A stretch of 64,000 nt of DNA, taken from assembly GCF_019904295.1 (NCBI RefSeq), contig NZ_CP065364.1:1-64000 (forward strand). Direction: 5' to 3'. Below are positions 43,631 through 52,752 of this stretch, piece after piece. The stretch is from Ruegeria sp. SCSIO 43209. Its GTDB lineage: Bacteria; Pseudomonadota; Alphaproteobacteria; Rhodobacterales; Rhodobacteraceae. The notes under the pieces were generated by a model, which was not told the origin of the DNA, ran no database searches, and saw only the letters and a list, made by a program, of their open reading frames with translations. Each line of letters opens with the position of its first letter. Within the stretch, counting starts at the first letter, position 1. The position numbers were made by a program, and so were the translations under genes.

Positions 43631-44689
43631 CTATTTTAGAGAACGAAAACCACTTTTAAAGTGCACGTTTCCGATGGTTGTCGTTAGCCACCTTCTGAAA
43701 CGCATTTCGACAATGTAATAACTCAGCAAAGATGTAATGTACGTTATAGTACAAACAGCGATGACCAGCCAAAAATCGTTACCACGTGAAAAATCCATTA
43801 GGGCTCCAACCAACAGCAAAACGGGCACGTGAAATAGGTAGGTGCTATACGATAGATCACCCAAGTGAGGCCCAATTTTGCCTACACCTGACGACAGTTT
43901 AAGAAACACATCCTCAGTGAGAAAAAAGCCAACAACCATCGCGACTGAAAAAGCCTCTTTGTACCAAGGGAACCTTAACTCTAACGACGCTAAAGCGACG
44001 CTGGCGCATATAGCAGCGATGGTATAGCGACGCGTTCTTGGCCATTCCTGCATACGGAAGAGTTTAATTCCAACCAAATATATCAAAACACCAAAAGCAA
44101 AATTAAAGAGTACGATGTTAGATGCAATTGGTCCGACTGGAAGTCCGAAACGGCCACCAATTGGCAACGCTAAAACTACAGCTACGGCGATCACCAAAGA
44201 CCATTTTTTGTTAATCAATAAGGCAACGGCCAGGATTGCGTAAAAAAACATCTCGAAATTAAGTGTCCAGCCCACTGTAAGAACTGGGATGTAACCTATC
44301 CCAGATGCGTGTTCATGAGGGATAAAGAGCATTGAAAACAAAACGTCCCTCAAGGTTGACCCATGCAGGAAACTTACGGCGTCCCAATTCGCGAACGGGA
44401 GAACCGCCAAAAAGACCACTGTCGCCAGCCAATAGGCCGGTATGATGCGGGTCGCTCTATCCCGACAAAACCGTGCCGCTGAGACATGGCCGCGAGAAAT
44501 GGACATGGCCATAACTAAACCGCTGAGAACAAAAAAAATGTCGACGCCGAGGCTTCCGTGATAAGTAAAGAACGCCTCTATTTTGTTTTCAGGCTCAAAG
44601 TCTCGATATACCTGAATGTAATGATGAAAAACGACCATCCAGGCTGCTAGAGCTCGAAGCCATTGGAGGCTAACCACTTTTTCTGTCAT
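43631..44689 (-). CDS. Membrane acyltransferase (acyltransferase 3 family)
   Basis: A 352-residue protein with about ten hydrophobic segments and the family marks LQWLRALAAWMVVFHHYIQ (catalytic His), GVDIFFVLSGLVMAM and RDRATRIIPAYWLA. It is AT-richer than the arabinose operon it faces, which suggests separate acquisition. It lacks an SGNH domain. It likely O-acylates a sugar of the exported glycan; substrate unknown. Third acyltransferase-3 gene in the window. Confidence 0.87.
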   Translation of the reverse strand: MTEKVVSLQWLRALAAWMVVFHHYIQVYRDFEPENKIEAFFTYHGSLGVDIFFVLSGLVMAMSISRGHVSAARFCRDRATRIIPAYWLATVVFLAVLPFANWDAVSFLHGSTLRDVLFSMLFIPHEHASGIGYIPVLTVGWTLNFEMFFYAILAVALLINKKWSLVIAVAVVLALPIGGRFGLPVGPIASNIVLFNFAFGVLIYLVGIKLFRMQEWPRTRRYTIAAICASVALASLELRFPWYKEAFSVAMVVGFFLTEDVFLKLSSGVGKIGPHLGDLSYSTYLFHVPVLLLVGALMDFSRGNDFWLVIAVCTITYITSLLSYYIVEMRFRRWLTTTIGNVHFKSGFRSLK

Positions 44690-45064
44690 TGGGCGCTATG
44701 ATTTATTTGTTTTCAGGATGTTACATATATCAGACGTTTGCTTTCAGTGCTATAGACGCTGTCGTTTTCCAGTTTATAGAATGGCTTTCTCAATGGTCCC
44801 GATGACTCGTACATTTTGACCGGGAATTTGGAGGCGATGGCTTACGACCTTTAATGCTCTTCTAATTTAAGTTGCCTAATATATCAGTTCGAAAGCTGGT
44901 GGCAGACATTCCCGGATTCAAGCCGAGGTGTCCGTCAGGAAACAGCCTCAGCTTTCCGAAAAACTGACGGCGGAAAACTCGGGCAGAAAATCCGAGTTAT
45001 GAACTTCAGAACAGAGAGCAATCTAGGTTGCGTTCCAAATTTCTAGCAAGAGGCCACAGCAAAT
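44690..45064. other. Spacer with two consecutive stem-loops
   Basis: About 375 bases without a gene between two minus-strand genes. It has inverted repeats CCGTCAG/CTGACGG (44932-44938 with 44964-44970) and AACTCGG/CCGAGTT (44976-44982 with 44992-44998). The second fits a terminator for the GT2 gene upstream of it on the minus strand. The promoter of the acyltransferase gene should lie near 44700-44850. Confidence 0.45.
44974..44998 (-). terminator. Probable intrinsic terminator of the GT2 gene at 45-46 kb
   Basis: On the minus strand a 7-base stem AACTCGG...CCGAGTT with a 9-base loop is followed by a run of T, about 70 bases after the stop codon of the GT2 gene. The stem is short but perfect. 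Confidence 0.5.
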
Positions 45065-46144
45065 TTAAGTCTCGAGTATGCGCTGTTGACACACCGGATA
45101 CCATGCTTCCAGTTCACCAGGGGGCATATTCGGAATTTGGCGGGACTGGCGTATTGCGCTCAGGATACCTCTGGCCTGCGGGAGGGTCAGCCGCTTTTGA
45201 AGAATATCTTTCAAGAACTCGGCCAGCAGTTTTCGTCGGAGAAGTGGGCGGAAGCGCCGTTTTGCCAATGCGTTTCCGTGTTTTGTGACCAGCAATGCCT
45301 GGTTCATATTGCTCAGAACAGTTGTCTTGTAGCGGTCAATTCGCCCCGTCGCGATATTATAATGATTAAGAAGCGCCTTTTCTGCCGTGACCAGACTTTG
45401 CGTTCGGGAAATCCGGTAGCTCGCATCAAGATCCTCGCCGGGGCTATAAGAACGCAACAGGTTCTCAAAAGGTTCACGAAGAATGCTTTCACGACGGAAG
45501 GTCATGCGACAGCCGTGAAAGAGCCGCTCGGGCCAAACCGACATTCCCTGAACCTCAACAGGTATCGGTAGGTCAGGAAATTTTCCTTCATATGGAATGA
45601 ATACTTCTTCCTGATGCATCAGGAAGACCTTACGCCAGATGAAGTACTTTATCCGCCCCACCCAGAACCAGCGGCTTTTTATTGCTTCCTGTCGATTGTC
45701 TTGCTTTTGCGGACCCCTACTCTCCATTAGATGAGGAGGCGCGTCTGACAGCGCGGCCTGCACGCCGCCTATCTGCTCCTTTGTATCCGCCTCATAGATC
45801 TTCATGATTTCTGAAGCACAAGTCGGATACATCAGGGAGTCGTCGTCAATAAGAAACACAATGTCGGCCCGCGCCTCTGATACTGCTGTGTTACGTTGCA
45901 CCGCTGTCGAGCCAATGTCACATGTCCTATAAACCATCCGGATGCCTGAATCTGGTTCGATCAATGCTTTGATTGCACTTGCGTGGGTTTCCCAGTCAGG
46001 GCTGGTGTCAATGACAATGATTTCACATGGCGCCCGTGTTTGCGCCAGCGCCAACTCTATACATGTCCGGAGAATATCAGGGCGTTTGTTAGTTGCAATC
46101 AACAGGCCCCAGCTCAGCGGCTTAAATTCAGTCAAATCAGTCAT
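45065..46144 (-). CDS. GT2 family glycosyltransferase
   Basis: A 359-residue GT-A type enzyme with LLIATNKRPDILRTC at the start, EIIVIDTSPDWET near residue 42, and the metal site IVFLIDDDSLMYP near 95; a GEDLDASYR segment near 240 serves as the acceptor-side ED motif. The last 70 residues are basic. It stands alone between two gene-poor spacers. Donor and acceptor cannot be inferred from the sequence; it likely contributes one residue to the polysaccharide. Confidence 0.83.
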   Translation of the reverse strand: MTDLTEFKPLSWGLLIATNKRPDILRTCIELALAQTRAPCEIIVIDTSPDWETHASAIKALIEPDSGIRMVYRTCDIGSTAVQRNTAVSEARADIVFLIDDDSLMYPTCASEIMKIYEADTKEQIGGVQAALSDAPPHLMESRGPQKQDNRQEAIKSRWFWVGRIKYFIWRKVFLMHQEEVFIPYEGKFPDLPIPVEVQGMSVWPERLFHGCRMTFRRESILREPFENLLRSYSPGEDLDASYRISRTQSLVTAEKALLNHYNIATGRIDRYKTTVLSNMNQALLVTKHGNALAKRRFRPLLRRKLLAEFLKDILQKRLTLPQARGILSAIRQSRQIPNMPPGELEAWYPVCQQRILET

Positions 46145-46795
46145 GTAGTGCCGCTAACCTTTTCATCTAACACGTGCTCGGCTCGATCCCGCCTTGCGGG
46201 TTTGTCAATAGGTGTCAATCGAGATCACTCCCGGGATGCGCACGGCGATACTAATAATAGTGATATCGACATAAGGGGAATCAGCTGGTGGTTTCATGAC
46301 CTAACCTAAACATCAAATAGCGGTCATTTTCACATCCACATAGACAGAAATCAAATTGACTGGAGCGGATCAAGCGAGGACCTTTGTGCGAGGATCGAAT
46401 TCGGGCCGGTGTCGTGACCAATTTTGACGCAATGGCAGAGGCTTTGCAAAGCAAGGTAACATCAGTTGCAAAATTTCTGTCTTGAAAGGGTTCTGGATTC
46501 AGAGGCTTCATTCTATGCATGGTCCAACGCCAGGCTTTGCCGGCAATTTTTGAAGACAATAGATCATGAACAGACACATTCTTTTAATTAGGGGAACAGG
46601 TTTTGGACTTGCACACCAATGCCCGTACGAAGACCTTTGGCAAAGCGTATCTACAGTCGGTCAGGTAGAGCTACGGTATCCTTTGCTGACTTCTCCCCAA
46701 CCTGGGAGCTCCTGGAATTCGCAATGAAGCATGGGTTTCGGTCCATAAGCAAAAGCATTCGGGGCCTTTCCGGCCACGGCAAGGTGTAGTCCCAG
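46145..46795. other. Gene-free spacer between divergent glycosyltransferase genes
   Basis: About 650 bases with no gene that I can support. It separates a minus-strand GT2 from the plus-strand operon that starts at 46796, so both promoters should lie here. A small hairpin CCCGC-CTT-GCGGG is at about 46187-46199. No transposase similarity was recognised. Confidence 0.4.
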
Positions 46796-48001
46796 ATGCG
46801 CGTAGCCTACCTGATTAACCAATACCCTGCGATCAGCCATACCTTCATCCGTCGCGAGATCCGGGCCCTGGAGGACATGGGAGTCGAGGTCGAACGTTTT
46901 GCGCTCAGGGGCTGGGACAGCGATGTTGTTGATACGCTGGACCGCGAAGAGATGGCCCGGACCCGTCACACACTGAAAGATGGAACCGCCCGGCTGATAC
47001 TGGGGGCGCTTGTCTGGGGCCTGCGTCATCCGCAGGCATTCTTGCGCGGCCTGAAGTTGGCGTTTTTGATGTCGAAGGGGGCCATTCGCCCCTGGCCCTA
47101 TCACCTGATCTACCTCGCCCATGCTTGCCGGATCATGACCTGGCTCGAGGGGAAGGAAGTGAGCCATTTGCATGCGCATTTCGGCTCTAACTCAGCGGAA
47201 ATCGCCGCCTTAGTAGAGGCTTTGAGCGGCCCGGGCTTCAGCTTCACAACGCACGGGTCAGAAGTTTTTGATGATCCCAAACGCCATGCCCTACCGCTGA
47301 AAGTAGACCGGGCGCGGTTTGCGGTGACTTCTTGCGCATACATTGGCAGCCAGATGATGTACAATGTGCCACCCGCGCTCTGGTCAAAAGTTAATGTTGT
47401 GCATTGCGGGTTGGCGGCCACGGCCTTTGCCAACGATGCAACACCTTTGCCGGATGCGCCGATTTTCCTGAGCGTCGGACGTTTCAGCCCTGAAAAGGGA
47501 CATTTACTGCTGATTGAAGCCTTTGCCGCTGTACATGCCGCTCACCCCGGGGCGCGGCTGGTGTTGGCAGGCGACGGGCCGATGCGCGCGATGCTGGAAG
47601 ATCACATTGCACAGCTGAACCTTGAGCAAGCGGTGAGGATCACCGGCTGGGTGACATCAGATCAGGTGCGTGCGGAATTGCGCGGTGCCCGTGCGTTGGT
47701 GCATCCAAGCTTTACCGAGGGCTTGCCCGTTGTGATCATGGAAGCCATGGCCGAGTACCGACCAGTCATTTCGACTTATATAGCGGGCATTCCGGAACTG
47801 GTTCAGGATGGGCAAACAGGTTGGTTGGTACCGGCCGGGCAAGTGAAGGATCTAACCATGGCGATGCTGGCCTGCGCAGACATGCCCGCTGAAAAGCTTG
47901 AGGCAATGGGTCAAGCCGGATTCGACCGGGTGCGTGCGCGCCACGATGCGTCTGTCGAAGCTGCCAAGTTGAAAGCCTTGTTCAAGGCCCTCGGGTCATG
48001 A
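46796..48001 (+). CDS. Glycosyltransferase family 4 (colanic-acid WcaL-like)
   Basis: A 401-residue GT-B enzyme. It begins RVAYLINQYPAISHTFIRREI, the typical opening of the colanic-acid-type GT4 branch, and has HLHAHFGSNSAEIA near residue 123, THGSEVF near 155, SVGRFSPEKGH near 226 and the donor-binding HPSFTEGLPVVIMEAMAEY stretch near 303. The next gene, a deacetylase, starts within its stop codon (ATGA). It probably adds an internal sugar of the repeat unit at the cytoplasmic face. Confidence 0.88.
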   Translation: MRVAYLINQYPAISHTFIRREIRALEDMGVEVERFALRGWDSDVVDTLDREEMARTRHTLKDGTARLILGALVWGLRHPQAFLRGLKLAFLMSKGAIRPWPYHLIYLAHACRIMTWLEGKEVSHLHAHFGSNSAEIAALVEALSGPGFSFTTHGSEVFDDPKRHALPLKVDRARFAVTSCAYIGSQMMYNVPPALWSKVNVVHCGLAATAFANDATPLPDAPIFLSVGRFSPEKGHLLLIEAFAAVHAAHPGARLVLAGDGPMRAMLEDHIAQLNLEQAVRITGWVTSDQVRAELRGARALVHPSFTEGLPVVIMEAMAEYRPVISTYIAGIPELVQDGQTGWLVPAGQVKDLTMAMLACADMPAEKLEAMGQAGFDRVRARHDASVEAAKLKALFKALGS

Positions 48002-48972
48002 AGGCGGTTTTGAAACGGGGAGCGCTTTGGGCGCTGACCACGCCACCAGTCTATGGGTTGCTACGTCGTCGGGCGTTTCATGGAAACCCCGTGACAATTC
48101 TGTGCTATCACACACTCCGGCCGGCCAGAGAGCAGTTGGATGCATGGACTGCGCTGTCGGTTGATGCGTTTCGTGCGCAAATCGATCTGCTGCGGCAGGA
48201 CTATGATATCGTATCTCTGGACGATGCATTGGCTCCTACCACTAGCGACCGCCGCCGTGTGGTGCTGACTTTCGATGACGGGGAATTGGGGCTCTACGAG
48301 CACCTGTTGCCGATTGTCCGAGCTGAAGCCCTGCCGGTGACTGTCTATGTTGCCACCAAACAGATCGAAACCGGCCGGGCCTTCTGGTTCGATCGTGTGA
48401 TGAATGCATTGCAGAGTGCGGGCACCACAAAGATCAAACTGGATGGCATTGGATCCTGGCAGATCGGACCTGACCGCAGTAAGCTGCGTTGGGCTCAGAT
48501 CGGCCCGGTATTAGAAGCTTTGAAGGCGGTAAATACCAGAGACAGAGACGCGTTAGCCGACAAAATTATCGCGCAGACAGGTCAGGAGACCAAAGGCTTC
48601 ACTCCGCTTCAACCCATGAGCCTCCCACAGTTGCAGGAACTTTCGGCGGAACCTCTCGTAACCATCGGATCACACACCCACAGCCATGAATTGCTGGACC
48701 AGATATCACTTGATGACGCAGGCGCCAGCGTCGCGCGATCGCGCGATCTGCTGCAGGGCTGGACCGGGCAAGAGATCCGTCATTTCGCCTACCCCAATGG
48801 CAATTACACGCCCGACTTAATGAAAATGCTTTATGATCTGGGTTTTGTCAGCGCCACGATCCTGGAGGATAGGCATATGGCGCCTGACGATCCGCAGCAG
48901 GCTCTGCCCCGGATCGGTATAGGCCGGTATGATGGGACAGCTAGATTTCGATTGCGGATGGTGGGGATGTGA
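47998..48972 (+). CDS. NodB-type polysaccharide deacetylase
   Basis: A 324-residue carbohydrate esterase family 4 enzyme. CYHTL opens the domain near residue 36, VLTFDDGE near residue 90 gives the catalytic Asp and the metal-binding Asp, and GSHTHSHELL near 224 gives the two metal-binding His. No signal peptide is clear; the N-terminus is basic with a short hydrophobic stretch. It removes N- or O-acetyl groups from sugars. Coupling to the upstream GT4 suggests action on the same lipid-linked intermediate or on the exported chain. Confidence 0.87.
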   Translation: MKAVLKRGALWALTTPPVYGLLRRRAFHGNPVTILCYHTLRPAREQLDAWTALSVDAFRAQIDLLRQDYDIVSLDDALAPTTSDRRRVVLTFDDGELGLYEHLLPIVRAEALPVTVYVATKQIETGRAFWFDRVMNALQSAGTTKIKLDGIGSWQIGPDRSKLRWAQIGPVLEALKAVNTRDRDALADKIIAQTGQETKGFTPLQPMSLPQLQELSAEPLVTIGSHTHSHELLDQISLDDAGASVARSRDLLQGWTGQEIRHFAYPNGNYTPDLMKMLYDLGFVSATILEDRHMAPDDPQQALPRIGIGRYDGTARFRLRMVGM

Positions 48973-49047
48973 GGTTTCGCGCAAATTGGGTTTGTTATAA
49001 GCAATAGCAATATTGATGACACATTTTTCAGGCAATAGCGCTAGGCC

Positions 49048-50622
49048 ATGACTATTCTAACCGAAAAAACCACATTTCGCCTTATTGTGGCGTCTCTGAT
49101 CCTGGGCACGGCCTATAGATTGTGGCCGGTTGTGGCGGGCACCCCAGCGCTGGCCCAATTCTTCATGACTGAAGACGGCTATCTGATGCTGACCATCGCC
49201 CGCAATATGGCGATCGGCCTGGGGATGTCGGTCTCAGACGGCACAACCGCGAGCAATGGTGTGCAGCCTTTGGCCACGTTCCTGTTTTCGGTTCCTTATC
49301 TGCTGACCAACGGCGACAAGGTTTTGGGATTGACTGGCGTGCACCTGATCGCGGCAGCCATATCGGTAGGTGGACTTTTTGCAGTTCGCGCATTGGCGCG
49401 AGATCTGTTGCGGGGGCAAGACGACAATCCACTTTGGCCCTGGTTCGTGGCGGCCCTTTGGTTTCTCGGGCCATTGTTGCTGTTTCATACGATGAACGGG
49501 CTGGAGACCGGACTTTACACCGCTATGATTGCGCTGACGCTCGTTCTGTTCGGCGAAGTGTTGGCAAAGGGTCCGGGAGCAACCTTTGCGGACCGAATGA
49601 TCTTGGGCGCGGCCTGCGGCGTGACTTTCCTGGCCCGTAATGACGGTGCCTTCCTGGTGACTGCTATCTTCCTTGTCTGGGGCCTGCATAACCTGATCGT
49701 GCAGCGAGACAGGTTCGTTAAAGTTGTCGCCGACCTGCTTCCACCCGGTGTGCTGAGCCTGATCATTGCGGCACCGTGGCTGATCAACAACTATGTCAAC
49801 TTCGGTTCCATCGTGCCTGTCAGCGGCACTGCGCAGGCTCTGAGTGGCGGCTTTGCCAAGAACGTTGATTTGTTGCCCGCTATCCTGTTTGAAAATACTT
49901 TTCCGATGTTTCCAATCCCGGCGGTATTGCAATCTATACCGGCGTTTCAAGTCATTGCGTTGCTGTTGGTGTTGCTCATCGTTGCAGTGTTTGTGATCCA
50001 AACCTGGAAACGCGGAGGTCCGGCGCGGTATGTGACCGTGGCATTCCTAATATTCGCCACCGTACTCAGCATCTATTACGGACTATATTTCGGTGCAGGC
50101 TGGTTTTTAAGTCGCTATCTGGCTCCTTTTGCGCCTTTCACGATTATCGCTGCGGCATCAGTTCTGTTGACAGTGGTGGGACGTATTACTCCTGAGCGGC
50201 ATGCTTCAATGTTCAGTTTTTTTTGCTTGGCAGCTTTGGCACTTTGCTTAGGCCTTCTGGGCCGTGCCCTTGTACCGGGAGTGCGCGATCAGGGGCATTT
50301 TCAGGTTGTCGACTGGGTGACTGCAAACGTGCATGCCGAAACATGGGTTGGCGCGGTGCAAACAGGGACACTGGGATACTGGCACGATCGAACGATCAAT
50401 CTGGATGGCAAGGTCAATCCTGCGGCACTTCAGGCGATCCTGACAGAAGGCCATGTGCTAAACTACGTACTTGAGAGCCCAATTGAAGTATTGGCAGATT
50501 GGCAGGGAATATTGACCTGGCTGGAAATCGAAAATCAGGGAGCCACGACCTTTTCCTATACTTTTGAGGTGCTCGTGCACGATACAGCCCTAAACTTGGG
50601 TGTTCTGGGGCGTATCAAATGA
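49048..50622 (+). CDS. GT-C membrane glycosyltransferase, AftB-like group
   Basis: A 524-residue polytopic protein. The first external loop carries FMTEDGYLMLTIARNMAIG, then SNGVQPLATFLF. NGLETGLYTAMIAL near residue 150 and ARNDGAFLV near 193 complete the pattern shared with the GT-C gene at 20 kb (DD/ED, ARN, ETGL, R-x-D/E-G). Around ten hydrophobic segments precede a C-terminal soluble part. It should transfer a sugar from a polyprenyl-phosphate donor at the periplasmic side. It overlaps the following methyltransferase by four bases. Arabinofuranose is one candidate donor sugar. Confidence 0.68.
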   Translation: MTILTEKTTFRLIVASLILGTAYRLWPVVAGTPALAQFFMTEDGYLMLTIARNMAIGLGMSVSDGTTASNGVQPLATFLFSVPYLLTNGDKVLGLTGVHLIAAAISVGGLFAVRALARDLLRGQDDNPLWPWFVAALWFLGPLLLFHTMNGLETGLYTAMIALTLVLFGEVLAKGPGATFADRMILGAACGVTFLARNDGAFLVTAIFLVWGLHNLIVQRDRFVKVVADLLPPGVLSLIIAAPWLINNYVNFGSIVPVSGTAQALSGGFAKNVDLLPAILFENTFPMFPIPAVLQSIPAFQVIALLLVLLIVAVFVIQTWKRGGPARYVTVAFLIFATVLSIYYGLYFGAGWFLSRYLAPFAPFTIIAAASVLLTVVGRITPERHASMFSFFCLAALALCLGLLGRALVPGVRDQGHFQVVDWVTANVHAETWVGAVQTGTLGYWHDRTINLDGKVNPAALQAILTEGHVLNYVLESPIEVLADWQGILTWLEIENQGATTFSYTFEVLVHDTALNLGVLGRIK

Positions 50623-51491
50623 AATTCGACGTGCAAGCGATTGAAAATATCCGCGAAGCACTTTTGGGTCACGAGGGCGATGATCTGATCCGCTTTATGC
50701 ACGATCTCGCGCTCGGAAAGGCCTCAGAGGATCACGGGGCAGAGTCCCGGGCCAAGGCCCGTGAGTTAGAATGGGTCGGATCGGACGGGCACAGGACAGA
50801 GCTTGGCATTTGCGCTGAAGATTCTTGTCGCGAATACCAATTTTGGACCGAACGCCAAAGGGCACTGCCTTTCGAAGGGGTCGCTCCTCAGCTTGCCATT
50901 GAGCGCTTTCGCGGGCGCCGCGTGCTCGAGATTGGGTCCGGCATGGGGACAAACCTGATGTCCTTTGCATTGCAGGGGGCCAAGGTAATGGGCGTCGAAC
51001 CTATCGAGGCTTATGTTCAGATGGGTGCCATCTTCTGTGAACGCGAAGGTATGGACCCGCCGGAAGTGCAACAGGGTTCGGCCGAGGCTTTACCATTTGA
51101 TGATGGTGAGTTCGACCTCGTCCTGTGCGTGTCGGCCCATCAATATTTCGATCTGGCGCCAGCTTTTGCCGAGATCAACCGTGTGCTAGCTTCCAGTGGA
51201 GAGGCCATCATCATTGGGGGCACGCTTTGGTCTTATTTCTTTGGAACTGTCGCAGAGCTTCCCTCCAATCCGAGAAAGCTGAAAGGTCTGACGATTACGA
51301 CGCTTAACACGCTGAGCTATTCCTGGCTGGGGCAGCGGGTTGTGCCAGCGCGCAACAGATTTTCCACCTCTCGCCCGATTTACCCAGGAAGGAGTGCAAT
51401 GACACGGATGCTACGGCGCGCTGGTCTGAAAAACGCGTCCCCTCCCACGCAGGTCGAGACAGAGACTTGTTTTCATGTGAAATCCGAGTAG
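50619..51491 (+). CDS. SAM-dependent methyltransferase
   Basis: A 290-residue class I methyltransferase. RVLEIGSGMGTNLMSFALQG near residue 107 is the SAM-binding motif I; GSAEALPFDDGEFDLVLCV near 150 gives motifs II/III, as in the UbiE/Methyltransf_11 group. About 100 residues precede the SAM domain and may bind the acceptor. Within a glycan operon it most likely methylates a sugar or a terminal residue (inference). Start overlaps the GT-C stop. Confidence 0.82.
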   Translation: MKFDVQAIENIREALLGHEGDDLIRFMHDLALGKASEDHGAESRAKARELEWVGSDGHRTELGICAEDSCREYQFWTERQRALPFEGVAPQLAIERFRGRRVLEIGSGMGTNLMSFALQGAKVMGVEPIEAYVQMGAIFCEREGMDPPEVQQGSAEALPFDDGEFDLVLCVSAHQYFDLAPAFAEINRVLASSGEAIIIGGTLWSYFFGTVAELPSNPRKLKGLTITTLNTLSYSWLGQRVVPARNRFSTSRPIYPGRSAMTRMLRRAGLKNASPPTQVETETCFHVKSE

Positions 51492-51494
51492 GAC

Positions 51495-52130
51495 ATGCAA
51501 ATTTTAAGTCATAGAGGTTATTGGAAGACCGAGGCGGAAAAGAATGCACCGGTGGCCTTCACCCGATCATTCGAACTGGGATTCGGTACCGAAACCGACC
51601 TCCGCGATTTGGGCGGCGATCTGGCCATTGCGCACGATCCGCCAAAGGCCGGTGCCATGCAGGCCGAAGAGATGTTCGCGATCCACGCTAAGGCAGACCC
51701 GAGACTGACACTGGCGCTAAACATTAAGGCGGACGGTCTGCAGGTGATGGTCCGGGATCTACTGGATCAATTTGAAGTGCGCGATGCTTTCGTCTTCGAC
51801 ATGTCGGTACCGGACACGCTGCACTGGCTCAACGCCGGGGTCCCGGTTTTCACCCGCCATTCTGATGCCGAACCGGAACCACCTCTTTATTCAGAGGCCG
51901 CAGGCGTCTGGCTGGACGCATTCTGGACCGACTGGTGGGATCGCGATGACATCTCACGACATTTGGATGCGGGAAAACGCGTGTGTGTTGTTTCACCTGA
52001 CTTACACAAACGCACCTATGAACCAGTATGGGAGCGCCTCGCAGTATGGGATGTCTCCAGACATGAAGATGTTCTGATTTGCACTGATTACCCGGAAGCG
52101 GCCAAGGAGTATTTTAATCATGAAAATTGA
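51495..52130 (+). CDS. Glycerophosphodiesterase-like (GDPD fold) protein
   Basis: A 211-residue protein with the catalytic layout of the GDPD/PI-PLC-like fold: ILSHRGYW at residues 3-10 (first His and Arg), GTETDLRD near 31 (the Glu-x-Asp metal site) and IAHDPP near 44 (second His). It is shorter than ordinary glycerophosphodiesterases, which have about 250 residues or more, and has no signal peptide. It begins three bases after the methyltransferase stop. In this gene set it may hydrolyse or form a phosphodiester on a sugar precursor; the actual substrate is unknown. Confidence 0.72.
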   Translation: MQILSHRGYWKTEAEKNAPVAFTRSFELGFGTETDLRDLGGDLAIAHDPPKAGAMQAEEMFAIHAKADPRLTLALNIKADGLQVMVRDLLDQFEVRDAFVFDMSVPDTLHWLNAGVPVFTRHSDAEPEPPLYSEAAGVWLDAFWTDWWDRDDISRHLDAGKRVCVVSPDLHKRTYEPVWERLAVWDVSRHEDVLICTDYPEAAKEYFNHEN

Positions 52131-52752
52131 GGCGGTTATATTTGATATGGATGGCGTGTTGATAGACGCTAAAGAATGGCATTATCATGCTTTAAACCGC
52201 GCGCTAGAGCATTTTGGCTACACGATTTCACGGGCCGATCACCTGTCGACCTTTGACGGATTGCCAACGCGCACCAAGCTGGAGATGCTGTCCAAAGAAC
52301 GAGGTTTGCCGCGAGGACTGCACGGGTTTCTGAACACGCTGAAGCAGAAATTTACCGTCGATCAGGTGCATGTAAACTGCCATCCGGTCTTTGTGCATGA
52401 ATATGCGCTATCAAACCTCAAAGCCCGTGGCTACAAACTGGGTCTGGCCTCTAATTCGGTGCGGAACAGCGTCGAATTGATGATGCAGAAAAGCGCACTG
52501 GACGGTTATCTTGATGTGATGCTTTCGAACGAAGATGTCTCCAAGCCGAAACCCGATCCTGACATGTATTTGACGGCTTCTGCCAAGTTGGGACTGCACC
52601 CCGACCAGTGTTTAGTGGTTGAGGACAATCAAAACGGCATCAAAGCAGCCGAGGATGCAGGTTGCCATCTACTGGTGGTACAAAGCGTCTATGATGTACA
52701 ACTGGATCGCATCCTGGATGCCATTGCTCGTGTAGAGGAGGGCGAGGTATGA
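52120..52752 (+). CDS. HAD-family phosphatase/phosphoglucomutase-like protein
   Basis: A 210-residue HAD hydrolase with nucleophile motif IFDMDGVLIDAKEWHY at residues 7-22, Ser/Asn motif LASNSVRN near 109, Lys in SKPKPDPDMY near 145 and VVEDNQNGIKAAEDAG near 167, as in beta-phosphoglucomutase-like phosphatases. AAGGAG lies a few bases before the ATG, which overlaps the GDPD-like gene by eleven bases. It overlaps the nucleotidyltransferase gene by four. A sugar phosphatase or mutase preparing the substrate for nucleotide activation is the likely role. Confidence 0.82.
   Translation: MKIEAVIFDMDGVLIDAKEWHYHALNRALEHFGYTISRADHLSTFDGLPTRTKLEMLSKERGLPRGLHGFLNTLKQKFTVDQVHVNCHPVFVHEYALSNLKARGYKLGLASNSVRNSVELMMQKSALDGYLDVMLSNEDVSKPKPDPDMYLTASAKLGLHPDQCLVVEDNQNGIKAAEDAGCHLLVVQSVYDVQLDRILDAIARVEEGEV

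Noticed and set aside
44956..44971. A 16-base match to part of the DprE2-like gene (43337-43352)
   Set aside because: The flanks do not match, so a duplicated gene fragment is not supported; it is part of an inverted-repeat stretch and the identity is probably chance.
46187..46199. Hairpin CCCGC-CTT-GCGGG as a terminator
   Set aside because: Stem of only five bases, and it lies upstream of the start of the minus-strand gene and far from any plus-strand stop.
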